Shown here: positions 27,585-37,004 of the stretch, piece by piece
Numbering within the stretch: position 1 is the stretch's first letter
How the letters are laid out: the number at the start of each line of letters is the position of its first letter
Source of the DNA: Oryzomonas sp.
Lineage (GTDB): Bacteria > Desulfobacterota > Desulfuromonadia > Geobacterales > Pseudopelobacteraceae
Assembly: GCA_031292255.1 (NCBI GenBank)
Contig: JARLHN010000022.1
Span: forward strand, 1 to 64,000
Direction: 5' to 3'
Length of the DNA: 64,000 bases
Position numbers and translations under genes: made by a program
Notes under the pieces: model-generated
The model's database searches: none
The model's input: only the letters and a program-made list of their open reading frames with translations
Told to the model about the DNA's origin: nothing

Positions 27585-29795
27585 TTACATTTCGATCAGT
27601 TCGCTGCGGAAACTCCCCTGGGTATTACCGGCCGTCACCAGTTCTCCCTTGGCGGAGATACGGGTCAGCCGGACCCGGGTGGCGTTCCAGGCCGGTTGGG
27701 GGTCCTTTCCCTCGATGTTCGTTGCCAAGAGCGCCAAGGGATTGGCTCCCCTGCCCGTGGCGTAGCGCCCCATGCCGTGGTGCCCCTGCCCCAGGGGAAT
27801 GGCCACCATGTCGGGTCGGATGGCGGGATAGATCACTGCGGGCAGCCGCAACGCTCCCTGAGGAGAGGTCACCTCCACCAGGTCGCCCTGGCTGATCCCC
27901 AACGAAGCGGCGGTTTGGGGGTTGATCTCGACCCAGCTATCCCAGACCACGGTGGTCATGGGGTCGGGGAGTTGTTGCAGCCAGGGAAACGGGGCACCCC
28001 GGCCGTCATACAGCGCAATCGATGGATAGACCTGCAAATGCAGGGGAAAGTCCTGTTTATCCCCGGCGAAATGGGGCTGGGCCGGCTCGGGCAAGGACAC
28101 GCCCGGAACCCGGCGATACCCCTTCATCCGGCCCCTGTCCCGGTTGTCGCTTGTCCCGAACAGCCCACCCTGCCGCAGCAGTTCGACCCACGTTGCCTCG
28201 AAACCCTCGCCTCTTTCACGGCCGACCCGCTTTTGCAGCGCACCCTTCACCATGTCCTGATAGGAGTGCCGAGGCAAGGCCGCGGCCAGTGCCCCCCCCA
28301 GTCCGTGAGCCACTGCCAACAGCACATCGGGGAACTGGCGGGTATCGAAAAGAGGCGTCACCACCGGCTGCATCAGCCCGATCACCCCTTCACGGGTGCC
28401 GGCCAGCGGGATCATGTCCCCCCAACTCTCCAGGGCGGCGTGATCCGGCAGGATCAGATCGGCCTGCAAGGCGGTGTCGTCCAAGAGTGACGAGAAACTG
28501 ACCACGAACGGCACCTTGGCCAAGGCCTGCGGGAAACCGGTGGCCGGGGGGATGGAGTGGAGCGGGTCTCCCTGAACCAGGGCTACGCCGATGCGGCCGG
28601 CCTGCATCCTTTCGACCAGAGAGATCAGTTCATGAAAGGAGTTCTCCGGGCCGTCGGGCGAGCCGGCGTCCGGGTAGACCCCGCCGGGACGGTTCAGGTT
28701 GCCCGCCAGCAGGTTCAGCATCTGCACGGCCCGCACCGCTTCAGGGCCGTTCGTCTGGAAGGCGACCGCCTCCCCGGCCATGGCCAGGGCAGGCCGGGTG
28801 GCGGCAAACTCCCGGGCCACTTCGGCTATCTGTCCTTCTCCCAGACCCGACAGCTCGGCCACCCGGTGCAGGTCGTAGGCAGCCAGTCCCTTCAACAGTG
28901 CTTCCGCGCCCAGCCCGCCGGCCGGCAGGGCATCCCTGTCGTACAGCCCCTCGGCCAGGATCAGTCGGGCCATTGCCAGGGCCAGCGCCCCCTCGCTCCC
29001 CGGCCGGGCCGGCAGCCATCGGTCCGCCGAGGCGGCGGTCAGGGACATGCGGCCGCCGCAGTAGGTAAAATGGCCTCGGACCGTGTCCCGCTCCTGGCGC
29101 ATGCGGCCAAAGGCATTGCTGTACTGGACCGGGGACAGGTGATATTCCACGAAATCAGCGCCAAAGCTGAGCAGGTAGCGGGTCTCGGCCAAGTCGTAGA
29201 AAGGAAGGCTGGCCTGGCTGAAGTTCAGGCGGTTTGCCCTGCGCAGCCAGTCGGGGGCCAAGAGGTCGAAGGAAAGATGGTAAGGCGAGCCGAAGGCGCC
29301 CATGAAGGCGGTGGTCAGCTCCGACAGGGTACCGCGCAATTGGGGAGTCAGGAGGGCCAGGCGGTCGGCGGCCTTATCCCGCTGAAGCGCCGTAAGCTGT
29401 CCGGTCAAAAGCGCCAGCCCCTCTGACCAGGAGATGCGCTGGAAGTCGCCCGAACCGCGGGCTCCGGTGCGTTTGAGCGGCTGCGCCACCCGGTCGGGGT
29501 GGTATAGTTCCTGGAGGATGGCCTGGCCGCGGGCGCACAATTTTCCCTTGTTGACCGGGTGCAGGGGGTTCCCTTCGACCTTTTTGGCACGCCCCTCGGA
29601 AACTCGCACCAGAATGCCGCATCCGGCAGGACAGAAGCGACAGGCACTGGCGTACCAGGTTGCCAGGCCCGGGGTCACCCCCTCATTGGGGGGGACCAGA
29701 AAAGGGATCAGCTTCTCATTTTTTGACTGGCAGCCGGCCAGAAGCGCGCCGGCAGCGGTCATGCCGCTCAGTTGTAAAAAGGTTCTCCGCTTCAT
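27585..29795 (-). CDS. actB1: Molybdopterin-oxidoreductase-type large subunit (ActB N-terminal half)
   Basis: The 736-residue protein begins MKRRTFLQLSGMTAAGALLA-GC, which joins a twin-arginine motif to a lipobox-like LAGC. Residues about 50-85 contain a cluster motif, CRFCPAGCG, and a fourth cysteine in GKLCARGQ. Molybdopterin-oxidoreductase domains follow, with a beta-barrel dinucleotide-binding domain at the C-terminus (about 600-736). In characterised alternative complex III, ActB has lost the molybdenum cofactor; whether this protein binds one cannot be told from sequence. AAGGAATAG precedes the ATG, 10 nt after actA. Confidence 0.88.
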   Translation of the reverse strand: MKRRTFLQLSGMTAAGALLAGCQSKNEKLIPFLVPPNEGVTPGLATWYASACRFCPAGCGILVRVSEGRAKKVEGNPLHPVNKGKLCARGQAILQELYHPDRVAQPLKRTGARGSGDFQRISWSEGLALLTGQLTALQRDKAADRLALLTPQLRGTLSELTTAFMGAFGSPYHLSFDLLAPDWLRRANRLNFSQASLPFYDLAETRYLLSFGADFVEYHLSPVQYSNAFGRMRQERDTVRGHFTYCGGRMSLTAASADRWLPARPGSEGALALAMARLILAEGLYDRDALPAGGLGAEALLKGLAAYDLHRVAELSGLGEGQIAEVAREFAATRPALAMAGEAVAFQTNGPEAVRAVQMLNLLAGNLNRPGGVYPDAGSPDGPENSFHELISLVERMQAGRIGVALVQGDPLHSIPPATGFPQALAKVPFVVSFSSLLDDTALQADLILPDHAALESWGDMIPLAGTREGVIGLMQPVVTPLFDTRQFPDVLLAVAHGLGGALAAALPRHSYQDMVKGALQKRVGRERGEGFEATWVELLRQGGLFGTSDNRDRGRMKGYRRVPGVSLPEPAQPHFAGDKQDFPLHLQVYPSIALYDGRGAPFPWLQQLPDPMTTVVWDSWVEINPQTAASLGISQGDLVEVTSPQGALRLPAVIYPAIRPDMVAIPLGQGHHGMGRYATGRGANPLALLATNIEGKDPQPAWNATRVRLTRISAKGELVTAGNTQGSFRSELIEM

Positions 29796-29805
29796 ATGCT
29801 ATTCC

Positions 29806-30324
29806 TTAAATATGGCAGGTCCAGCAATCGATGCTGGCCTTGTGCTGACGGTGACACCCCAGGCACCACCCCATCTTGAGACTGGCTGTGCGGGTGACCC
29901 GTTCCATGGCGGCCACCTCGCCGTGGCAGGTGCTGCATGCTAGCTTGGCGCGGATATGCATCATGTGCGGAAAATAGACAAAGTCCGGCAGGGCGTGGCC
30001 CCTGACCCAGGGGATCGGCTCGCGCCGATCCCAGTACCCCATCAGTTTCCTGATCTCCGGGGCGTCGGGAGAAATGAACTGGTGGCATGCCCGGCAGTCC
30101 GCAACCGCCGGGATACCGGCCACCGGTGAACGTGTGGCGGAGCGGTGGCAGAACAGGCATGGGATGGCGTTTGTGCCGGCGTGCAGCTTATGGCTGAAGT
30201 CGATCGGCTGGAGCGGAGAACGTTCCCTCAGGTCCAGCGGCAGGAAGTACACAAGTGCCAGACCGGCGGCAACAACGCCTATCATAATGACCACAAGGAC
30301 GCCGACAAGCCACGTCTTTTTCAT
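29806..30324 (-). CDS. actA: Pentaheme cytochrome c subunit (ActA-like)
   Basis: The protein begins with a membrane anchor (residues about 5-28) and carries five CxxCH motifs: CLFCH, CRACH, CSTCH, CLGCH and CWTCH, the last one residue from the end. This matches ActA, the membrane-anchored pentaheme cytochrome of alternative complex III, which takes electrons from the quinol/Fe-S part. A GTG at 30333 is another possible start; neither start has a strong Shine-Dalgarno. It is the first gene of the act operon, so the operon promoter should be between here and 30697. Confidence 0.88.
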   Translation of the reverse strand: MKKTWLVGVLVVIMIGVVAAGLALVYFLPLDLRERSPLQPIDFSHKLHAGTNAIPCLFCHRSATRSPVAGIPAVADCRACHQFISPDAPEIRKLMGYWDRREPIPWVRGHALPDFVYFPHMMHIRAKLACSTCHGEVAAMERVTRTASLKMGWCLGCHRQHKASIDCWTCHI

Positions 30325-30697
30325 ACGGATCACCAGGGGGCAGCAGAAATAAATGGCGCTCGGAATGTCGCCAGTTCATTGCCGGTGCGCCGTGGGTTAG
30401 TCGTGGAAAGTAATTCCTTTGCTATTTTGGTTGGTGCCACGACGCGGCGACGCAGGTGTAGCCAGGTCTACATCAAGGAACCGCAACGACGGCGGCGGTC
30501 AAAAGAGCCGGAATGACGAGTACGAACTAACCGCACGGGTCACCAGGTTTTCATCCGGAGTTTCCGGATGGATACTATTTATAATAGCAGGCTGTTTCCG
30601 GCTGTCAAAAAGGGGTGGCAAGAAAAAAGGACAGGCGCCGAAACGGAACGACGCCTGCGTTGAAGGTAACTTCGAGCTTTGAACTTTGAAGATTGAA
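30325..30697. other. Intergenic region between the act and hyb operons
   Basis: No supported gene. An 8-bp hairpin, CATCCGGA-GTT-TCCGGATG (30552-30570), lies after the hyb operon end on the minus strand and may help to terminate it, though no T run follows. The promoter of the act operon should be here. Confidence 0.4.
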
Positions 30698-31081
30698 CTA
30701 AGTCATGGCGCTTTGCCGCCCCACCCTCTCACGAGTAAGCATTCTGCATAGCACAGCGGCGATCTCATCCGCATCATCATCCAGACACCCCATAAAACGC
30801 GGGTGGAGGTCGTAGCCCGCTGCAATGGTATCCGCATCCCGATCAGGCAGGATCAGGACGGTGCAGATATCGTGCAGCAGCCCTTTCATCAGTTGTATTT
30901 CCGCAAACTCGCTTCTGGAACCGGCTATCAGCACGGCGACCACAGGCCCCCTGAACGGGTTCATGATCCTGCTGACCAAGCTGCCCATGGCACTGCATAC
31001 TTCGGCTTCAGGAACGGTCCGAATTACGGCATCCCGGATGTGATCACCGCCCCCATCTCGTGCGAACAGGAGTATCTGCAT
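30698..31081 (-). CDS. Hypothetical protein at the end of the hyb operon
   Basis: The 127-residue product starts MQILLFARDGGGDHIRDAVI and alternates beta strands and helices in the manner of a receiver-like flavodoxin fold (VVAVLIAGSRSEFAEIQLMK, TVLILPDRDAD). I do not recognise the family, and the acidic pocket of a true receiver is not convincing. It lies 20 bp after hybD in the same direction and so belongs to the hydrogenase operon. A role in hydrogenase maturation or regulation is possible but only inferred from position. Confidence 0.6.
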   Translation of the reverse strand: MQILLFARDGGGDHIRDAVIRTVPEAEVCSAMGSLVSRIMNPFRGPVVAVLIAGSRSEFAEIQLMKGLLHDICTVLILPDRDADTIAAGYDLHPRFMGCLDDDADEIAAVLCRMLTRERVGRQSAMT

Positions 31082-31101
31082 GGCTTAGATCCTCTACGGA
31101 A

Positions 31102-31668
31102 CTATCCCGGAAAAGCATTTGCCACAGAGACACAGACTGAACGGTTCCCACACTCGCTCACAATAGTTCTATGGCTCTGTGGCTCAACTGCCGATTTCGG
31201 CGTTACGTCCAGCCCGAGGGAGGTCAATTCAAGGGCGACCATATCTGCCAACAACCCAATAGCTCCGCCAACTTCCTCGGACATATCAAGCCCGGTTTCT
31301 ATCGTTTTTGGTTCAATGCCGATAAGCACCACCCGCTCGGGCATCCTGTCGATCAGTTGAGCGGTGGCGAGAAGGTCCGAGAGTCCGAGTTGATGTGGCG
31401 AGATCTTCTTTTGAAACAGGGCCGGAACGTTCTCCCCCTCCAACCTGATAAAAGTTCCGGGCGGATTTCCGCTCTTCACCACGTCGAGGAGTATGAGGCA
31501 ATCCTTCCCCTGGATGTACTGCAGGAGCTCGATGCCGCTTGTGCCGCCGTCGAGGAGTTCGACCCCCCTGGGAATCTCGTACATCCTTTCGAATTCTTCC
31601 ACGGCCCTCACACCTGCTCCCTCGTCCTGAAGGAGCAGGTTTCCGATGCCAAGCACGAGAATATTCAC
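31102..31668 (-). CDS. hybD: [NiFe] hydrogenase maturation protease
   Basis: The start is a GTG at 31668 after GGAGGATTC. The 188-residue protein has the family opening ILVLGIGNLLLQDEGAGVRA, with the Ni-sensing Glu and Asp; the second Asp is in LLDGGTSG and the His in ISPHQLGLSDLL. The protease removes the C-terminal peptide of the hydrogenase large subunit after nickel insertion. The substrate must be HybC, 26 bp upstream in the same operon, which ends in a DPCLACAIH-type cleavage region. The last 30 residues are a low-conservation tail. Confidence 0.92.
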   Translation of the reverse strand: MNILVLGIGNLLLQDEGAGVRAVEEFERMYEIPRGVELLDGGTSGIELLQYIQGKDCLILLDVVKSGNPPGTFIRLEGENVPALFQKKISPHQLGLSDLLATAQLIDRMPERVVLIGIEPKTIETGLDMSEEVGGAIGLLADMVALELTSLGLDVTPKSAVEPQSHRTIVSECGNRSVCVSVANAFPG

Positions 31669-31693
31669 GGCGAATCCTCCATTCCCTAACCTG

Positions 31694-33394
31694 TTAAAGC
31701 GCCCTGACCTTCACAATCTCCCTGTTTTCCGTGTCCACCATATGTATGGCGCAGGCCAGGCACGGGTCGAAGGAGTGCACCGTCCTCAGCACCTCAAGCG
31801 GTTTTTCCGCATCAACAACCGGCGTGCCCACCAAGGAGGCCTCGTACGGGCCGGGTGCATCCTGTGCGTTTCGTGGTCCCGAGTTCCAGGTGGAAGGGAC
31901 CACGGCCTGGTAATTTTTGATCTTGCCGCCTTTTATCACTATCCAGTGGGAAAGCACGCCCCTCGGGGCCTCGTGCAGCCCGACCCCCTTTATCTCGCCA
32001 TTCGGGAATTCCGGTTTGTTGAAGGTCCAGGTATCCCCCTTCCCGATATTGTCCATCAGGGCCTGCCACTGTTTCTGCAGGGTTTCGTACAGAACCGCTG
32101 CGCGAACGGCCCTGGCCGCATGCCGGCCGATGGTCGAATGAAGCGCTGCAATGGTCACCTTCTCACCCGCCATGCCGCCTATGGTGGCAAGGGCCTTGTC
32201 CGTATACCTCCTGGTGTGTGCGTCCCCCGCGGCGTACATGCAGAGGACATTGGCGAGTGGGCCGACCTGGGCGGGCTTGCCGTTAAACGTGGGGGCCTTG
32301 ACCCAGGAATATTTGCCGTCGTCCTGGAACTCCGTATAGTGGGGCTCCGTGTCCTCTTCCCAGGGATGGCGGGTCCAACTGCCTTCGTACCAGGAATGCT
32401 TGATGCTCTCCTGCACCCCTTTTTTGAGGAAGTCGTCCTCGAAGCCGGTTATGGGGTGGAATCTGCTTATGTCGCCATCGGGGATAAACCCGCCGGGGTG
32501 CTCAAAAACGGTTCCCTTCGTATCCATCGGGAATTCCGGCACCGACAGATAATTGGTGACCCCGGCCCCGTACGCGGTCCACTCCCTGTAACATGCGCCG
32601 ATGGTGCACACATCCTGGAAATAGACGTTGTTCACGAAGTCGCCGAGTTCGTCGATAAGGGTCTTGACGTAAAAAAGCCGTTCCATGGTAAGGGTGGAGG
32701 GGCTGTCCGTATTGATGGGATTTGCCACGCCACCCACGGCAAGGTTCTGGATGTGGGGCGTTTTCCCCCCCAGTATGGATACGATCATGTTCGCCTTGCG
32801 CTGGACCTCAAGCGCCTGCAGGTAATGGGTCGTGGCGAGGAGATTCAATTCCGGCGAAAGCTTCATGGCCGGGTGCCCCCAATACCCGTTGGTGAATATC
32901 CCCAACTGGCCGCTCCCCACGAAACCCTTCAACTTGTTCTGCGTCTCGGTGAAGACCTGCGCGCTGTTCATGTGCCAACTGGATGTGTTCTGGGCCAGAA
33001 TGGCCGTCTTCTTCGGGTCCGCTTTCAGGGCGGATGTGACATCCACCCAGTCCAGGGCCGAAAGATGGTAGAAATGCACGATGTGGTCCTGAATGGCGTG
33101 CGCGGCCATCAGGATGTTCCTGATGTATTGCGCGTTCAGGGGGATTTCCATCTTCAGCGCATTCTCCACCGACCTGACCGATGCTATGGCGTGGACGGTG
33201 GTACAGACCCCGCATATCCTCTGGGTATACAACCAGGCCTCGCGCGGGTCCCTGTCTTTCAATATCAGTTCTATGCCGCGCCACATCTGGCCCGATGACC
33301 ATGCCTTGCTCACTCGGCCGTTGTTCAACTCACAGTCTATCCTCAGGTGGCCTTCTATCCTGGTGACCGGATCAATGCTGATTCGCTTTGCCAT
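31694..33394 (-). CDS. hybC: Uptake [NiFe] hydrogenase large subunit
   Basis: The 566-residue protein starts MAKRISIDPVTRIEGHLRID. It has the N-terminal nickel ligands in RICGVCTTVHA (about residue 58-68) and the C-terminal pair in DPCLACAIHMVD (about 545-556). The sequence continues about 15 residues beyond the His, which HybD would cleave. This is the group 1 membrane-bound H2-oxidising type. GGAGGAAGAT precedes the ATG. The order O-A-B-C-D matches E. coli-like hydrogenase 2 and the Geobacter uptake hydrogenase. Confidence 0.97.
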   Translation of the reverse strand: MAKRISIDPVTRIEGHLRIDCELNNGRVSKAWSSGQMWRGIELILKDRDPREAWLYTQRICGVCTTVHAIASVRSVENALKMEIPLNAQYIRNILMAAHAIQDHIVHFYHLSALDWVDVTSALKADPKKTAILAQNTSSWHMNSAQVFTETQNKLKGFVGSGQLGIFTNGYWGHPAMKLSPELNLLATTHYLQALEVQRKANMIVSILGGKTPHIQNLAVGGVANPINTDSPSTLTMERLFYVKTLIDELGDFVNNVYFQDVCTIGACYREWTAYGAGVTNYLSVPEFPMDTKGTVFEHPGGFIPDGDISRFHPITGFEDDFLKKGVQESIKHSWYEGSWTRHPWEEDTEPHYTEFQDDGKYSWVKAPTFNGKPAQVGPLANVLCMYAAGDAHTRRYTDKALATIGGMAGEKVTIAALHSTIGRHAARAVRAAVLYETLQKQWQALMDNIGKGDTWTFNKPEFPNGEIKGVGLHEAPRGVLSHWIVIKGGKIKNYQAVVPSTWNSGPRNAQDAPGPYEASLVGTPVVDAEKPLEVLRTVHSFDPCLACAIHMVDTENREIVKVRAL

Positions 33395-33454
33395 ATCTTC
33401 CTCCGTTCGAACCCAATGAATGTATGGTTCATTCTGATAGGTGCCTTCTCGTAT

Positions 33455-34738
33455 TTAATGATGCGACTCGGGGAACAGGGGCAGATACTTGGCACAGAAC
33501 TTGAAGCCCAGGATCGCAAAGGCGATCATGCCCGCCGTCAAGGTAAGCTCCATGATCGAGGGGAAATAGTCCCCTCCCGAACGGGTCGCATACTCGGAAA
33601 CACCGAAGACCCCCACATCCATGCGGTTCATCAGGACCCCGAGTATCACCAGGATATCCACCACAAAGATGCGTTCCAGGCTGGTCCTGACGGAGCGGAA
33701 GGAGAGCAGGGTTAGCGGCAGTATCACCCCCACCGTCATCTCGATCAGGTAAAGATTCCCCAAGAAGCTCCCGTCCAGCACCGCCCCCACGCCCGGGCCG
33801 GTCACCAGGTGCCAGATTTTCATAACGAGGTACACGGAACCGACGATCATTACCCCCCGGGCCAACCCTTCGACCACATCCCGTGGAGGCTTGTGGTTGA
33901 ACACCTTGCCGGTGAGCAGGGTTTCGAAGCTGACTATGGCCAGCCCCAGCATAATCGCCGATACGAGGAAATGATAGGGAAGCAGGGGGCTGTAATAGAT
34001 CGGGGACAGCTTGGCCGGCACAATCAGGTAGTTCGCCCCTAGGGACGACTGGTGGAGCAGCGACAACGCCACGCCGAACATGACGGCCCCCACCATGATG
34101 CGGCCGACGCCTTTCAAGGCGCGCGGCCAGCCGAGTTTTTCAAATACCATGGGGCTGGATTCCGTGCCCAGGGTGCAGAGGTAGAGCACGAGGTGCAGGG
34201 CGACGATGAACATGACCGAGTTGACCTGCCACATCACCAGGGGATGCCAGATGACCCAGGAGCGTCCGACGTCGAGGGTGATGGAGATGGCAGCCAGCAG
34301 ATAGCCGAAAAAGGCGTTCAGGATCGAGGCACGGGCAATGCACTTGTACTTTTTCCAGTTCAGGATATAGACCGACCCGGCGATCAGGAACGCCCCGGCA
34401 GCCATGGCCACACCGCCCAGGACGTCGAAACCGATCCACAGCCCCCACGGCCAGAAGTCGTTCAGGTTGGATGCGGCCCCGATGCCGAAGATCAGCCGGT
34501 ACACGGCAACGACGGCCGCTAAACCTATCAGGGCGACCAGCACCAGGGTGAACGGCGTGACCATCTTGATTCCGAGATCCTTGCTGGGGGTATCATCCAG
34601 AAACTTGTTGATGACGCCCCCCAGCTTTGAACCGACATACCTGGTCGCATCGATGTCGGAGAGGGTGTATTCATCAGCCATGAACCTGTTGATGACGCCG
34701 CCCCATTTGGGGCCGACATACTTGGTCGTATCAATCAT
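33455..34738 (-). CDS. hybB: Hydrogenase NrfD-type membrane subunit with N-terminal repeat
   Basis: ATG 34738 is chosen because AAGGAGG lies just upstream, within the region where the longer frame begins. The 427-residue protein has about ten membrane helices of the NrfD/HybB family and passes electrons between HybA and menaquinone. Its first 55 residues are a tandem repeat of a 27-residue unit, YVGPKWGGVINRFMADE then YVGSKLGGVINKFLDDT. E. coli HybB has no such extension as far as I recall. The start overlaps the hybA stop by 8 nt. Confidence 0.92.
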   Translation of the reverse strand: MIDTTKYVGPKWGGVINRFMADEYTLSDIDATRYVGSKLGGVINKFLDDTPSKDLGIKMVTPFTLVLVALIGLAAVVAVYRLIFGIGAASNLNDFWPWGLWIGFDVLGGVAMAAGAFLIAGSVYILNWKKYKCIARASILNAFFGYLLAAISITLDVGRSWVIWHPLVMWQVNSVMFIVALHLVLYLCTLGTESSPMVFEKLGWPRALKGVGRIMVGAVMFGVALSLLHQSSLGANYLIVPAKLSPIYYSPLLPYHFLVSAIMLGLAIVSFETLLTGKVFNHKPPRDVVEGLARGVMIVGSVYLVMKIWHLVTGPGVGAVLDGSFLGNLYLIEMTVGVILPLTLLSFRSVRTSLERIFVVDILVILGVLMNRMDVGVFGVSEYATRSGGDYFPSIMELTLTAGMIAFAILGFKFCAKYLPLFPESHH

Positions 34739-35744
34739 GGCTGGCCTCCTTTTCATTTCGGTGAGTAAATTGGTAGATGGCGGTCCCTCCCGTGAAAACC
34801 CCCGCGAAAACCCACAGAATCTTGCGTATATAGTGCCAGGTGAGTTGAGGAAGGTCGGAATGGGGGATATTCTTCCTGAACCCGAGCAGTTCGAACGACA
34901 CGCCCGAGAGCATGATGTTCTGAGTCCCCCCCGCCTCGGTCAGGCCATAGGTACCGTCAGCATACCGGGCAACCGGCCGGTGCGACTTTTCCGCCGAGTA
35001 GACCGTCTTCAGCGGGAAGTCGTACTCTGTCCCCGGTTTCAGGGTGAGCCGGTACCGGGCCTCGTTGCGCAGGTCCACGACCTTGCCGAAGATGGTCGCC
35101 CCGGTAGGGCAGAACTCGGCGCAGGCCGAGTATTTGCCCTCAGCGTAGCGGTGCCGGCACAACTGGCATTTTCTGACCTCCGGCCAAGCCGAGTCCCATT
35201 CATAGCGGGGAACCCCGAACGGGCAGGCCAGTTGGCAATAGCGGCAGCCGATGCACCTCTCGGCAAGGTAGTAGACGGAACCGTTCTCCGGGTCCTTTCT
35301 GAACGCACCGGCCGGGCAGACCGAGACGCACGCCGGGGTGATGCAGTGGAGGCACTGCTGCTTGAAGAACGAGTAGCCGTTCACGGCCGTGTCCTTCGTC
35401 TCTGCCGTGCCGTTCTTATAGACCTTGATGATATTGAGCGTCTTCCCCGACAGTTCTTGCGGCGCATCCCATATCCCCTCATCGCCCTTGGGGCCCTTGC
35501 TCTCGTAGGGGGGGGCCTTCATCCCCTTCTTGTAGAGCGCTCCACCCGGCACGCTGTTCTGCGCCTTGCAGTTGACCATGCAGGATTTGCAGCCGATACA
35601 AAGCGTTGCGTCATAAAGTAGCCCCACCGCCTGGGGAGGGAGCTCCGTTGACATGCGCGCGTTCGCGAAGGGAACACCGGAAACCAGGATCAGTCCGCCT
35701 CCGCCGGCGACGCCTTTGAGAAATCCCCGTCTGCTGATCGCCAT
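34731..35744 (-). CDS. hybA: Hydrogenase ferredoxin-type subunit
   Basis: The 337-residue protein has a Tat signal (SRRGFLKGVAGGGG). It carries four Fe-S cysteine sets: CIGCKSCMVNC, CLHCITPACVSVC, CIGCRYCQLAC, and CQLCRHR with CAEFC. A C-terminal membrane helix lies near residues 305-325. It links the HybO small subunit to HybB. It is 2 nt after hybO and overlaps hybB. Confidence 0.95.
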   Translation of the reverse strand: MAISRRGFLKGVAGGGGLILVSGVPFANARMSTELPPQAVGLLYDATLCIGCKSCMVNCKAQNSVPGGALYKKGMKAPPYESKGPKGDEGIWDAPQELSGKTLNIIKVYKNGTAETKDTAVNGYSFFKQQCLHCITPACVSVCPAGAFRKDPENGSVYYLAERCIGCRYCQLACPFGVPRYEWDSAWPEVRKCQLCRHRYAEGKYSACAEFCPTGATIFGKVVDLRNEARYRLTLKPGTEYDFPLKTVYSAEKSHRPVARYADGTYGLTEAGGTQNIMLSGVSFELLGFRKNIPHSDLPQLTWHYIRKILWVFAGVFTGGTAIYQFTHRNEKEASHD

Positions 35745-35746
35745 GG

Positions 35747-36910
35747 CTACTCCTCCTTATCCCGGGCGTTCTTCTCATCCTGCCCGTGGGGCTGGTCCAG
35801 GTTGGCACCTTTCTTGGTGCCGAGTCCGGTCAACACCGCCGCGCCGGCGGCGCCGACCACAAGACCGGCTGACCCGGCCGCAAAGGTCTTTATGCCGGGC
35901 GAAATACCCGATTTGTTCGGGAACGCCTCGCCGAAGAATACGGGCGGGGTCATCTCCTTCAGGACTGCCAATTGGTGCAGCGGCGTGGTGAAGCCTACCC
36001 CTTTTTCCGCGCAGCCGAAGCAGGGATGCCCCACACCCACAGGCCACGTGCCGGCGCCCGTCTCGCCGAAAAGTACCGTCGGGCAGTTTGCGTATGTCTC
36101 GGGGCCCTTGCATCCGAGTTTGTAAAGGCAGCCACCTTTCCGGTGCAACCCGTCGCCGAATTGCTCCGCAAACCTCCCTGCATCGAAATGGGGCCTTCTT
36201 TCGCAATTTTCATGAATGAGGCGGCTGAATGCGAATTTGGGCCTCCCTTGCGGGTCGAGTTCCGGAAGCTTGTTGAACGTTACGTAATACAGGATGGTCG
36301 AAAGCAGGTTATAGGGATTCGGCGGACATCCGGGGATCGTAACGACCGTTCTGTTGGAGAGAATTTCCGACACTCCTTTGGCTCCGGTGGGATTCGGCCC
36401 CGATGCGGCGACCCCGCCCCACGAGGCGCACGATCCCATGGCCAGTATGGCAGCGGCATGGGGGGCTGTTTCGTTCAGGATATCCAGGGCGGTCCTTCCG
36501 GCAATCTTGCAGTAAATGCCCTGGTCCTTGGTTGGGATCGCTCCGTCCACCACCAGGACGAATTTGCCCTTGTTCTCCTGTATCGATCTTGCCTTCGCCT
36601 CCTCTGCCTGATGACCCGCCGCGGCGCTCAGGGTTTCGGAATAATCCAGCGAAATGAGATCAAGGATAAGGTGCTCAAGGGTAGGATGGTTTGAGCGCAG
36701 CAGGGATTCAACGCACCCTGTGCATTCCTGAAAGGACAGCCAAATCACCGGAGGGCGCTTGGGATTGACGATGGCTTCGGCGATCCTCGCTCCCGCGCTG
36801 ATCGGAAGGCCCATTCCAACGGCCATGACAGAGCAGAATTTCAAGAAATCCCTTCGGGAAACCCCGCCAAGCATCCGGCTGACCGAGTTAAACGCATCTG
36901 ACTTGCTCAT
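35747..36910 (-). CDS. hybO: Uptake [NiFe] hydrogenase small subunit
   Basis: ATG 36910 follows AAAGGGGG; the upstream in-frame ATG at 36934 has no such site. The 387-residue protein has the Tat signal VSRRDFLKFCSVMAVGMGLP. The proximal cluster ligands are in ECTGCVESLL and GSCASWGG, with the medial/distal ligands in the NCPTVLFGE and HPCFGCAEKG regions. A hydrophobic anchor (GLVVGAAGAAVLTGLG) comes near the end. It is the first gene of the hyb operon and carries electrons from HybC to HybA. Confidence 0.96.
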   Translation of the reverse strand: MSKSDAFNSVSRMLGGVSRRDFLKFCSVMAVGMGLPISAGARIAEAIVNPKRPPVIWLSFQECTGCVESLLRSNHPTLEHLILDLISLDYSETLSAAAGHQAEEAKARSIQENKGKFVLVVDGAIPTKDQGIYCKIAGRTALDILNETAPHAAAILAMGSCASWGGVAASGPNPTGAKGVSEILSNRTVVTIPGCPPNPYNLLSTILYYVTFNKLPELDPQGRPKFAFSRLIHENCERRPHFDAGRFAEQFGDGLHRKGGCLYKLGCKGPETYANCPTVLFGETGAGTWPVGVGHPCFGCAEKGVGFTTPLHQLAVLKEMTPPVFFGEAFPNKSGISPGIKTFAAGSAGLVVGAAGAAVLTGLGTKKGANLDQPHGQDEKNARDKEE

Positions 36911-36966
36911 AATTCCCCCTTTCCTTGATTGCACGCATGAATTTGTGTGGTGTCACTCCTGAAATT

Positions 36967-36983
36967 GTGCAAAACTGTCTTGA
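36967..36983. repeat. Third copy of the GTGCAAAACTG-CTTGA repeat
   Basis: This copy differs from the one at 37132 by one base and would lie just downstream of the predicted hyb transcription start. It could act in repression or as a further binding site. Confidence 0.6.
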
Positions 36984-37004
36984 AAATCATGCTATAGTGT
37001 ATAC

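Noticed and set aside
27573-28490. 305-codon plus-strand open frame
   Set aside because: Antisense to the actB1 gene, which has clear motifs.
31646-33298. 550-codon plus-strand open frame
   Set aside because: Antisense to hybC; no recognisable motif.
34404-35621. 405-codon plus-strand open frame
   Set aside because: Antisense to hybA and hybB.
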